In this document: positions 10,995 through 22,300 of the stretch, piece by piece | Layout: each line of letters opens with the position of its first letter | Position numbering within the stretch: the first letter of the stretch is position 1 | Assembly: GCA_030077755.1 (NCBI GenBank) | Contig: JAQJZZ010000014.1 | Location: 1,116,001-1,180,000 of the forward strand | Direction: 5' to 3' | Length of the DNA stretch: 64,000 nucleotides | Source: Filosporella fistucella | Taxonomy: Eukaryota > Ascomycota > Leotiomycetes > Helotiales | Position numbers and translations under genes: made by a program | Notes under the pieces: model-generated | Database searches by the model: none | What the model saw: the letters and a program-made list of their open reading frames with translations, nothing else | Told to the model about the DNA's origin: nothing

Positions 10995-13900
10995 TCTTGG
11001 GAAGAACGGACAGTTCCACTGTTGATTTTATGCGAGAACAATGCAATTGCAAGTGCACGTCCAAATGAATTGAATATGTTGTGGCAGTCGACGGTGACAG
11101 TGTTCCTGGCTAAGGCAGTCCCTTCAAGAACGGCAGACTGCATGCATGATAAGCAATGGTTCCTGACTGCGGCGTCAATATCTGAACCCTGTCTTTAGAG
11201 CTGCAGCGGCGTTGGAAGTTGGGAAAAAGGGAAGAAAATCGAATCGAGTTGAGCGCGAGGAGGAGCTTGCTTAAACGCGCAGACGAGAGCATCAGCATAA
11301 AAGCAAATAAAACATGGCAGTGGGATACTGAAGTCCCGGAGTGAGGAGGTAAGGTCGGAGGAGGAGGGAACAGTGGTGGTGGAGACGTGAACCCAGCGAT
11401 GTAAGTAGTAGACGAGGTAGCTACTCTACGGTACGGGGAGGCAGATTCGGAGGATGCAGACGACAAGGGATAGGGATAGGGAATACTGGAGGAGGGCTCT
11501 TCTAGGGGAAAGGTAAGGTGGGTAAGGGTAAGGTTTAGCTGTTGGGGTGTGGTGCTAGAGCCAGGAAGCCGGCAGGAAACAGAGAAAATGAGGGCATAGA
11601 GGGAAGAGGAGGGTAGACAAAACAGCGGCCTTTTCGAGGATAACTTGAAGAACTCAGCACTCACCTACACCACACCAGAGACGCACTAACTCCATGTGCG
11701 GAGAAGCTGTGGCTGTAGTGCCTTTAGTGAGTGGATGCCGAGCCAAGCCCATCAAGGTCCAGTCCAGGGTTCCTTAAAGAGCGGGCATGCTGGTGGCCCG
11801 CATGGCCTGTTGTTTGTGTGTGGCCGTCTGTCAGTTTGGTCGGGGGAAAGATGAGGATCTCGATAGGATAGCGTGGGCGTGGGAGAAGGATGAAGGAGAT
11901 GATGTGGACGCGAGAATGAGGGCCAGAACAATTGAGATGGGTGGTATGGATGACGGAAGGGGATGTAGAGGGAATGGCGGATTGTATAATGCGAATCGCG
12001 GATGAATGGTCAAAAGTGGCAGAGAGGATGTCAACACGAAGAGGACTCATATTGAAAGATAGCGAGAAGCAGAATTCTGGTGGTTCAGAGCCAGAGCCAG
12101 AGCAAGAGCCAGGCGAGGCGAGTGACTTCGCTACCCACATGGCCGGAGAGAGAGACAGAAGAGAAGTCAAATACCGTCTATCCCGTACTGTACGCCGAAC
12201 CTAGGTAACTACTTCGTAGTAGGCTATCAGGAGTCGCATTGTCAAAGCAGAAGAACGAAGAGATAGAAGAGCGACAACTCAAGAAGGCAATTCGATGTCA
12301 GATCGCACCGCATTAAGGTCCATCATTTCAAACTCGCAACGATCGATGAGATGCACTGGTCAATTTGAGAATGAGCAAGATCTCTAGTCTTCCATTTCCA
12401 GAGACACAAAACGCGGCAAGTGAGCTCAGAGCTAAGTAACTCCCTATGTCTCCAATTTCCAACCTTCAACTTCCAACCACTTTTCTTTCCTTTCCCCTCT
12501 TCTTATCCTCGCAGCTATCATACATCTCCCAAGCCCGTCAGCCATCTGCTACATCGCTTCGCTCCTTTCCACAAACCCATATTATGTGTTCCCCTTTATC
12601 GAAGATCGGAGCCCTGTTGGCTTTCAACGCCTGTTTAGATCCTCCTCTCTTACACCAACCGGACTTGAATCAAAAGCCGCAATACTCCGCTCGCAATCGC
12701 TTCTTCCTCTTTCGGATTTGAAGTTCTCATTCGAATTCGATATTCTCACAGTTCCCAACCAACCACCGCATGACAATGATACCCTCGTCGGTACCTAATA
12801 CATGATGGAATAACCCGTTTTACTTTCTTTTGTCAAGGCAGTCTACGAATCAGCAGCTTCTGTTCCCTCCAAATGGCTGCTTGTGGACCTTTACCGTCTT
12901 TCCGTACCACCACTCGAGCAAGCACGTTATTAGCCATGTCTCGCGGGCTCATCGGTGTGTGGTGAGTTGACTCAGTTAAGTTAAGTTTGTTCCACATGGG
13001 CACGCGGTCCATCTTGGACTATGGCCCGTCCCTTTGCCAGACCGAGCGAGCCCGCGATGGCGAACGTAACGCTTCACCAAGTCCGTCAATCATGAAAAGC
13101 CATAAGCCAAGGCATAAAATAATAACCTGCCACCATCTCTACCACGGCGGGCTATCATGATATCAATCATTACTGCCATCATGTTCCTTTCTGGGAGTTC
13201 CTTCCTCAGACCCCCGATGCCGTTCAGTGTCAGCAGTCTTTCAAATCAATCAAATCCTCTCATCATCGCCTGGTGCGTGGAGGTTGGGTAGGATTTCGCA
13301 GGGAACACAATTGGATAAAAGATATGAAGGCTGCTGTCGCTTGGACCCTCGCACTCGGAAGATGTCCCCAGTGGTTGAAATATTTCTCTGGCTGATGGTG
13401 ATGCTGGTCCGTCGAATATTACCATCCTCTCAACGATAATGATTGTTTGAAATGCCTTCTCTCGCCATATCCGACCCCGGAAACGGAAATCTGGTGTTGA
13501 AGACCGCCCACGTCTCACGATGCTCACTTCTCACGTTCATGCTGCTCACTTCCTACTAAAGCCTGGAGGATCTACTGTGGCATTCATCGAGTCTAGATAA
13601 TCCTCCTAGGCTATCTTGAGTTTCGCTGCAAGCAAATCAAATGTGGGTAAGGCCAATGAAACTTTCTTCACTCGTCGCCCGATTCGGGAATTAACGTCCT
13701 GCCTTTTGCTTTTTCCTTGGCACCCATCGCTTACCGTGGCATTGAAATGCATATGTGGCACCAGGGTGGCAGACTAGACCGAAGATAGATCAACAGAAAG
13801 ACATTTGCAGGTCTTCCGCTGGACGCCGTCAGCCTCCTCGACCGGTTTTGATTCTGCTTTTGATGGACTTTTCCAACCGTCGTCTCAAGTTTTAACGTTT

Positions 13901-14935
13901 GTCATTCGGCTGCTAAAAGACAATCTTATCTAAGATACCACCGGAGAAAGCCTCAATGTTCTAGACCATAGCACTCCGGACTTTAGGGCGGTACCTGGAC
14001 GATCATTTTCCGAACAACATCGGGCTTCGTTTCTCAAAACCTGTACTCGGTAAAAGATCATGAGGACTGCCATCACAGATTCATAGCGTTTCACAGTGAT
14101 CTGGGCTATACTGTGTACAGTAAGAGCCACCTCGCAACTTCTCCTCGGCGGTTCGAGGAGCCCTTTGAAAGGTTGACCTGGGCCATGATCCTGTCGAGTA
14201 GCTTCGCGCATCCTAATTTCTTGAAATGACGAGAAACGACTGGCTGAGAATTTCCGGAATTTCGGTAATTATTTGGTGCCTGCACTGATTTCTCATAGGC
14301 TGAATCACACATAGCCCCTTGGTGAAAAGGGCTCGCTGCTTTTCGGACACGCTAAGCGCTGAGCGCGCGATGTCCCGCTCTTGTCTGTGCGGTCCACATC
14401 CTTCCTTTGAAGCATGATCCGCACGTAGATTGCATTGGAGAGTGAAGATTGTTCGGTTATGCACGTTGAAGCATTTGAAGCTTCTTCTCCGTTATCATGT
14501 GCTTGTGTGGCTGACTGACTAGCCTCTGGGGTAAACGAATATCTGGAGTAAGTCACTCATCAATATAAACAAATGCGAATCCTTGCTCAGCACAGGAGCT
14601 CGCTGATGGGACTTATTAGAAGTCGTGTGAATCTACTTTCATTCCAATATTTCTACCACTAGTAACAAACCTGAACAAAAGCCTCTTGGCGGGCATTTGG
14701 CCAATTTGCGGTCTGGCCATGACTGCTAGATCCTCAGAAGCCGTTGTTGTGTCTGTGAAAGCCTCTGTCCGGCCGAGAATGATGCCGCCAACTTTTGGCA
14801 AAACGTCGTACTATATAGATGAAGACTCCCGCCTGTCCTCATATATGGACGATTTAGTAGCTTCGAGTTGCGAAGCTGCCGTCTCCATCTTGGCATGCTG
14901 ATACTTTGAGAGCCCGTAGTAATTATATCATTATT
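10995..14935. other. long gene-poor region upstream of the CENP-B-type gene
   Basis: Nearly 4 kb without a supportable gene. From about 11200 to 12150 the minus strand is pyrimidine-rich (long C/T runs); this produces artificial Ser/Pro-rich frames such as 11110-11664. The likely content is a long 5' leader and promoter for the minus-strand DNA-binding protein. From 12400 to 14900 only short frames without motifs occur. No tRNA, repeat array or inverted repeat was recognised. Confidence 0.5.
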
Positions 14936-16580
14936 CTATCGCTTGATGATGGTGACTATAACGAGTTAGTTGATGACACAAAGGAACTCGAAGCGTGAAT
15001 ACTCACTAATATCTTCGTCTGCAAGTTGACTAATTAATTGGTGTGTTAGTCAGTCTCGACATGATTTCAATGTGGTAGTAAAACAGTAGGCCATGTGAAG
15101 ATGGCCAACAAGTCATGGATCGATGATTTCAGGAGTAGGAATGAGATGCCTCGAAGAGGAGATCGCGTAAACTTACTGGCTCAGGCCCACACGTTGAGGC
15201 TGGTGTTTTACAGATTTGCCATATACAATCGCAACACGGAAGTGCTCTACGATAGTTTTATGGATGGCATTGCACTAAGAGAATTAGTAATCCACCGAGA
15301 GACATTTATTAATCGGTGGGACAGATCAGCCACTTACAAAATCCTCAACGGTGCACTTGGTAGAACGTAGCACTACCGGCGATGTGTAATCGGGTAATTT
15401 GCCTTTAGGCTTGGTGTATACCCTCACCAAGTTCAATTTCTCCCACCTGCACGGACGTTAGTTGGAATAACACATATAATGCGACAATGGGTCCTGCTTT
15501 TCGGGATCCCAGGGTAGAAAAGGCTATTATAGTCTGAAAGTGCTCTCCAGGATACCTTGACCAAATGGAAAGCATGTGCTAGGGAATAGGCCATCAACTT
15601 ACATTTGTTCCATCAACTCGTCCACATTCCAGCCATGCTCTGAAGATATAGGGCAAGCATTAGGAATACGGTACAGCAAGTCGAGCTCCTCGATTGATAT
15701 GGCATCGATTTTGTTGAGCGCATAGATGACTGGAATATAGCTTCTGCTCTTGGCTTCCAGTACATCAATAAGATCGTCGATCGTGGCATCGCACCGAATG
15801 GCAATATCTGCGGATGATATTTTGTACTCGCCCATAACAGCCTTAATCTCATCGGCGTCGATATGAGTGAGCGGGACAGTATTCGTGATACTGATGCCGC
15901 CTTTATCTTTCTTCTTGAAAACGATATTTGGCGGCTGTTTATTGACACGAATTCCGAAACCCTCCAGCTCTGCCTCGATGACCTTTTTGTCGGTGAGAGG
16001 CTTGTTGACATCCAGGACAATGAATATCAGATGGCAGGTCTTCGCCACTGCAATAACTTGACGACCTCTACCTTTTCCATCTTTGGCTCCCTGAATAATT
16101 CCAGGCAAATCCAGCATCTGGATTTTGGCACCATTATAGACCACTTGACCGGGCACAGTTGTCAGAGTTGTAAATTCGTATGCAGCCGCCTCGGAATGTT
16201 GCCCAGTGAGCCTGCTCATGAGTGTACTTTTGCCCACGGATGGAAAGCCAATGAAACCCACACTAGCGACACCGGTTCTCGCAACATCGAATCCAGCGCC
16301 GCCCCCTCCTCCACTAGTTGTAGGTGCAAGCAGTTCCCGCTTCAGCTTCGCAAGTTTTGCTTTGAGTTGACCAAGATGGAAGGATGTGGCCTGGGGACAG
16401 AATGTCATGTCAGCTGGAGTTCTAGCGGCTCAATATTGCAAAATTCAGGCGTACTTTATTCTTTTGAGTCTTGGCCATCTCCGCCTCGATATCTTTGATC
16501 TGAATCAGTCACATTAGCAATCCATCTCCATATAGTTTTGGGCGGGGTAGGTTGCGCACCTTATCCACAGTAGTCGCCAT
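14936..16580 (-). CDS. RBG1: Developmentally regulated GTP-binding protein (DRG1/Rbg1)
   Basis: Seven exons, minus order: 16580..16560, 16499..16455, 16390..15603, 15446..15338, 15274..15177, 15029..15007, 14955..14936. They total 367 aa, the same length as human DRG1. G1 is [10 protein letters not shown]3 is DLPG ([11 protein letters not shown]), and G4 NKID appears as ALNKIDAIS. An S5D2L-like region is followed by the C-terminal TGS domain ([12 protein letters not shown] ... [17 protein letters not shown]) and the ending TIIKR. DRG GTPases bind a DFRP partner (Tma46 for Rbg1) and associate with translating ribosomes, relieving stalls. The gene has a micro-exon pattern: first exon 21 nt, last two 23 and 20 nt. 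Introns of 147 nt (15030..15176) and 156 nt (15447..15602) are longer than the local norm. It diverges from DFG10. Confidence 0.95.
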
Positions 16581-17133
16581 GATTGCGGATCAGGATTTGA
16601 TTTCTGAAAGTTGATGTGCGGTGTATGATGATAAAATGGGATTCTTAGGGTCTGAACGTGTTCTATCCTCTAGTTGCAATGGAATGTGCCTGCTGGGAAG
16701 AGTTGGCGTTGTCTGAATACATGCGGTTTATGTGGGGAACTTTCGCCTCTGTCTAAAAAAATTAACGTCAGCCGAGGCGCTTGGGCCAAATGAATAACCT
16801 CAGCCTCGCCAGTAGTTCTGAGATCAAAGCAGCACTGGTTTGCGCTTTGGTTTCTAACACAGTAAAAGCTCTCTATTGGCAGCCTTTTTGCACTTTAACT
16901 AAGATAAAGGAACTCTCAGAGTATGTTGATTCAAGTTCGCACCATATTTTTATATTATGTTGTAGTAATCTAGCCTAGCATAGCCAAGCTACTGAACCTA
17001 TTCTGAGTGCCGCTTTATTTGACCATGGCGAGCATTAACCGCTTTCAGAACACAGAATTGCTAAAATTCGGAGAACAACGTTGCTTCCGTGCCCGTTTGA
17101 AAGAACCACTACGTTTATTTCTATGCCTAATAC
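16581..17133. promoter_or_regulatory. divergent upstream region RBG1 / DFG10
   Basis: 553 bp between the RBG1 ATG (minus) and the DFG10 ATG (plus). It must hold both promoters. No TATA box or other site could be assigned with confidence. Confidence 0.4.
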
Positions 17134-18094
17134 ATGAAGATGGACCCTTCTATTGTTTGCAAAGTCTTTTTTGGACTTGGTACTGCAGTCGATGTGGGAG
17201 GGACTTTGATTCCATCATTCCGACAAAATATTATGAATTACGGCCCCAGACGCATCACGCCTCAACAAAGCACACGGCATGAAAAAGACAATACCCAAGA
17301 CATCTTAACCAACGTATTCGAGGGAATAGCCTCACTCCAAGTGCCTCATACATGGTTCACCCATTACTACACGGTCTCCATTGCGTCTTCTATCTTCTGG
17401 GCCCATCAAATATGCACCCAAGGCCCTGCCTTCAGGTTTGTCTGGTCACATTCAGATCCAACTTCGTCGTCTATGACAGGCAATCAGGTGTTTTTAGCAT
17501 GGCTATTGATGACACTTCAAGGAGCAAGACGGCTGTATGAATCAATTACTCAAGCAAAGTCATCGAATTCCCAGATGTGGGTAGGACTTTGGGCTATTGG
17601 AATTGCCTATTACATCGTCATGGGTATGAGTGTTTGGATTGAAGGCATTCGTAAGTTGATCAAGCTTCAATTGACCCAGGGGACTAATATTGCCAGCTAT
17701 CCTAAGCCAGAAAGGAGGGATATTGGCCGCTGTGGAATTTTCCCACCCGTCCATCAAGACGGTTGTGGCCGTTCCACTCTTCCTAGTGTCGTCCGTAGCC
17801 CAGCACCATTGTCACAAGCATCTTTCGAGCCTCAAGAAATACACCCTACCACAAGACTCTCTATTTCGGTATATTGTTTGCCCTCACTACACTAGCGAAT
17901 GCTTTATCTATCTCGCCATTGCAATAGTTGCCGCCCCAAGGGGTAGTGTCTTGAATGGAACAGTGCTTGCAGGTATCGCCTTTGTGCTCTCCAACCTGGC
18001 TGTAACAGCAGATTCAACTAAGAAGTGGTATGAGGAAAAGTTCGGGAGAGAGAAGCTTATTGGGCGATGGAGGATGATGCCATTTGTTTATTGA
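17134..18094 (+). CDS. DFG10: Polyprenol reductase (DFG10/SRD5A3 family)
   Basis: Exons 17134..17650 and 17697..18094, one 46-nt intron, 304 aa; a second in-frame ATG lies 6 nt downstream of the first. The protein has several hydrophobic segments and ends with the steroid 5-alpha-reductase family C-terminal domain: residues such as HHCHKHLSSLKKY, LFRYIVCPHYTSECFIYLAIA and the terminal KKWYEEKFG ... RWRMMPFVY. This enzyme of the ER membrane reduces the alpha-isoprene unit of polyprenol with NADPH to form dolichol, the lipid carrier for N-glycosylation; yeast dfg10 mutants are defective in filamentous growth. Its stop codon lies 6 nt from the stop of the convergent ALKBH6-type gene. Confidence 0.9.
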
Positions 18095-18100
18095 AAAGGC

Positions 18101-18911
18101 CTAACGCCTAGCAAATAAGCCCAGCTTTCCCCCAAGTTTGGAAACTTTGATCACGTCCCGGTATGTCAAGCTGGTTCGTGTTTGGCGTTGATAGTGTCCG
18201 TCCTTGATCTCACCAGGGGCACCAAGCAAACTCCAATTGGACACCAAATCTGGTACGAGATTGACATCTTCCTCTACGTCAGCGATTCCATGTAGAAAGT
18301 CCGTGTATAGATTGCCAGTAGTAATCAATAGACTCCTCGGCTCCTGCAGTATCCTCCACCTCGGATCGGATTCCCTAGTGCCATCATCCTTGGTACCATA
18401 GATATCCAAACACAGAGATGCTCCTAGGCTGACAGTACAAACGACCGGGTGATACGCCCCTCCATCTTTGTGCGGCATGATTCCTTGTCCCGGAAGATAC
18501 TCATTGATAAGAACATGGTTTGGTGCACTGTGCGGACTATTGGAGAAAATATTTTCGTTGGCTTGGGACGAGGATACAGGATACGAAAGCAGTCGACCGA
18601 CGATCGGTTCTATTAACCATAATGGAAGTGGGCTATCGAGAAGTGTGTTCTTCGTGAGATCAGAAGGCCATGTCTGCAAGCGTCGTTTTGAAAGTTGTTT
18701 CCATCGCGGTTTCGGGGCAGACTCGATCTTGAAAGTGTCAACTTTTGGTAGAGCCAACTATAGAAAAGGAACGAACCTTCTTCAACAGAATCTCCTCCTC
18801 CTCTTCTGTTATGAAACCTGCGATGTAGAAGGCACTGGATGGGAGGCTTTCGATTCTGTAATCTTCAAGATACGAATTGGTCTCTGTTAGTTGCGATGGA
18901 AGTTGTTCCAT
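18101..18911 (-). CDS. ALKBH6: AlkB-like Fe(II)/2-oxoglutarate dioxygenase, ALKBH6 type
   Basis: Exons (minus) 18911..18777 and 18727..18101, 49-nt intron, 253 aa, close to human ALKBH6 (238 aa). N-terminal EEEEEILLKK joins IESAPKPRW exactly across the splice, as in the family. The double-stranded beta-helix carries the iron-binding HxD in MPHKDGGAYHP, the distal His in DFLHGI, and the 2-oxoglutarate-binding Arg in the RTSLTYRDV tail. ALKBH6 proteins are poorly characterised; a nucleic-acid-binding demethylase role is usually proposed. No targeting signal is visible. The gene faces DFG10 tail to tail and diverges from HOS4. Confidence 0.9.
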
Positions 18912-19348
18912 AATTCGTGAAGGAAATGAAGAATGCTAGTTGGTCAAAACTTCTGGAAGAATGTGAAATGAAATAAAGCACTCGATTGTCTGAATGTAGG
19001 TGTCTGAGAAGGTCTTAAGCTGAAGTAGCCTCCAAACCTGTGTCGGCTATCCGCAGGACTTCGTCCAACAAGCAAGGCCAATGCTGTATAACAATCGATT
19101 CTTCAATCTGTTGTCCACTTGGCTTATTTATCTCGAAAATCACGTTGGGTACTTGGATCCGAGACGAAATCATTTGCTCAGGACCCTACCAGGATGCAGA
19201 TAATAGAACACTCATCTGACATTTTTTGTGATGATCTTGGTATTTAAGTGAGAAGATGAATGGAGACAGACCCCCTTTTCATGGGGCGACTGGATTAAAA
19301 TGAAATTATGGCCTGCATCGGCCACCGTACGCCCACTAGACGAGTCCA
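18912..19348. promoter_or_regulatory. divergent upstream region ALKBH6 / HOS4
   Basis: About 440 bp between the two starts. No individual element could be assigned. Confidence 0.35.
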
Positions 19349-22300
19349 ATGAAGACGGAGGTCAACATCGAAGGTGAGCTTTCATTCATTAAGATCACGA
19401 CAAACCCTCATAATTCTGTATCAATACGACAAGTAGACGTCACTGAACCATCGCGTATGCATCGAAACCATTGACTTCAAAAGGTTCCTCCTGTGCGACA
19501 AGCCGACTTCCATCGCACCATCCTCTCCATCGCGCTGGGACTCGGATGATTCCTTGTCCTTCGTCCCAGACACTGCCAAAGTGTCTCCCAATAAACTGGC
19601 TCACGATGAATTGCACGCAAAGTCGATCCGCCGGTTAGATGATATGGATGCGAAATCCAAGGTGGACGTTGTTGCTGCAAGAGGCAGCCCCGTGCTGCAC
19701 ACGAATGATTCAGAGCCTGATGGAGTGAAAACCGCATTGACAAGCACACCAAATGGCATCAGATCGTCCCCCCCAACTGGGAGTCAAGATGTGGCTATGG
19801 ATATGGATCCGCCGAATGATTCTGCTGCTGATCCAGGAGAAAAGAGTGATTCTGAGGCGGAGACTATCGTGCTGCCTGGAAAGGATGGACATTCACCCTC
19901 TAAACTTCGAAAATCAATCAAACACGAGGACAAAAGCGACGAGGAGGAAATGAGAGACGCTCCGAACATTGACAGTACAAGTATGAATGCGACAGAGAAG
20001 CATGTTGACGATGAGGGCCGAACCCAAGTCGAGACGACTGCGAATTCCCTTTTAGGCAAGAGGAAACGAACAAAACATGGAGGAGGCAGTGATGATACCG
20101 GTCACCTTGGAAATTCAAGTGGCCTTAGCTCTGTCCCTACTTCGCCAGTAGCAACTACACGTTCGTCGCTATCAAAACCCGCTGCGTCAGACTCTGAGAT
20201 TTCAAAATCGCCTTCTCCTCGTTCTGGTTCGCGATCTACTGTCCGTGATAAGGCCAAATCTGTTGATAGGGTTCTGCCTCGAAGGAAGCAATACGCTTCT
20301 GGATCTGGAGATGAAGACGATGCAGAAGTGCGGATATTCAGTAGACCGCGAGGCTCAACAATCGACCAAAAATCAAGAGGGTCGGCGAAAAATATCGCGG
20401 ATACTAGTCCCAGAAAGAGAACAAGGTCAGTATCACCACACTCCCGCGGGCACAAACGCAGCATATCAAGCCAATTGCCCTCAAAATCTTCACATGGATT
20501 GAGTCACAAAAAGAAGCGTGTTCCAGCTCCTCTGCAATCTACAGAGTACCACTCAGACGAGTCCTCGGCAAGTGGAAACTCGCATCCACGAAGTTCGCGC
20601 CTACGAAACCTTGCTGCTCCAACTACTGGCGATTCTGCGATTTCCCCTGCCAAAATGGCTCCTCATAAGAAGCATGTCAACTCATCTGGTCAAACTCTCC
20701 TAGCAATTGCTTGCAATCGCGGCAAATTAGAAATCGTTAAACAGCGCTATGAGGATCGGCCTGAAGATCTAAATTTACCTGACAATGCAAAAAATACTCC
20801 GCTTCATATTGCCAGTCTCTCAGGATATGTTGACATTGTCAAATTCTTGCTTGATACTGGAGATTGTGAGCTGGACTGTACAAACCTCGAGAAAGACACG
20901 CCTCTACACGATGCAGTTGATAACCGCAATGTGGAAGTGGTCAAGATGCTCTTGGACGCTGGTGCAAACCCCAGCAAGCCAAATATGGCTGGGAATGAAC
21001 CATTGGATCTCATTAATCTTCAGGACGAAGAAGACGACGCCGATATGGACGAAGAAGAGCGCATGGCTGCCAGGGTAGAAGCTTCTGAGATGAGAGAGGC
21101 TATCAAAGCGGCGAAGCGAAAGTTCACCGATGCTCGGCGTGGATCCGAGGACCATCAGATGCACGATAATGTTGACGGGCGCGATTCTCATCCCAAAGCA
21201 AGTCCTCGACAGAGTCCTCCCCCCAATGAGTTCTCTGGCGGATCAACGAACCGAAGAACAGCCAGATCGATGATGAAAACGAAAGATCGGAATCTATGGA
21301 AAGGGTACACTATCGAGGAGCTTCAGGTTGCCGCAACTGAGGGAGATGAGGAGTTTACAAACCAGATCCTCAACGTCAAACCCAATGTGAGCGATCCAAG
21401 AACTTTATACAACGCTGCTCGGGGAGGTCATGACGGTGTAATCAACCTCCTTTTCGCTTTAGGCAATTTCAATCCTGATCCATCAGCCCTTGATGGTCTG
21501 CCTCTGGAACAATCAACGCCTATTCTTGCAGCAATCGGGAAGGAGAATCATTTGGAAGTGATAAAACTCTTTCTTGGTAATTCAGCGTTCGATCCTACTC
21601 GTCGGATTAAGGGAGAGACTTACTACGAGATTGCGAGGAGACGAGCCGGGCCTAAATGGCAAGAAGAGGAGCAGCTCCTCAAGGAGGCATTTGATACGTA
21701 CCAAAAAACGCACAAATCTTCGCCAAATAAAGCACGCTCACCAGGTCTACGACGCGATGGGCGAGATGCAGACAGAGATACCCGAAAGGCCTCTCGAATG
21801 GATGATCCACAATCCTCCCGGACGCACAAAAGAAATACATCCAGCCCGAAAACCAAAGAATCCGAACTAAAACAGCATAAGAGCACCTCATCCCTGGGCC
21901 ATTCTAAAGACGCACATAATCAGATAAAACGAGGACCAGGTCGCCCGAGAAAGGAGGAGACAATGATTTCAGCTGCATTATCTGATCGAGAAACCAGCCC
22001 TCTTGGACCTCCAAAGCAGAAATCGCACTCCAAGAAATCCGAGTCTGATGTGACTGTTGCGTCTGAAAATGAACCCTCTGCTAAGCCTCGAAGAAAGCTC
22101 GTCTCTGGAAAGGAACTGCGAGGCGAGCGAGAACTTGAGAGAAAACGCCGAGCCAGCATTGCATCGAACGCTTCTAGTGCATCTGTGAAGGAAAAGCGAG
22201 ATCGAGGTATTGATTCCAAGGTTGATAGGGAAAGGATGGACGGTAAATCCAGTCCCAACTTTCCCAGAATCAATAAGGGGCCTCATTCTGCTCACAACGA

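Noticed and set aside
11110..11664. 184-codon minus-strand frame upstream of the CENP-B-type gene
   Set aside because: Ser/Pro/Leu-rich text produced by a C/T-rich strand; no motif, and it lies in the probable 5' leader.
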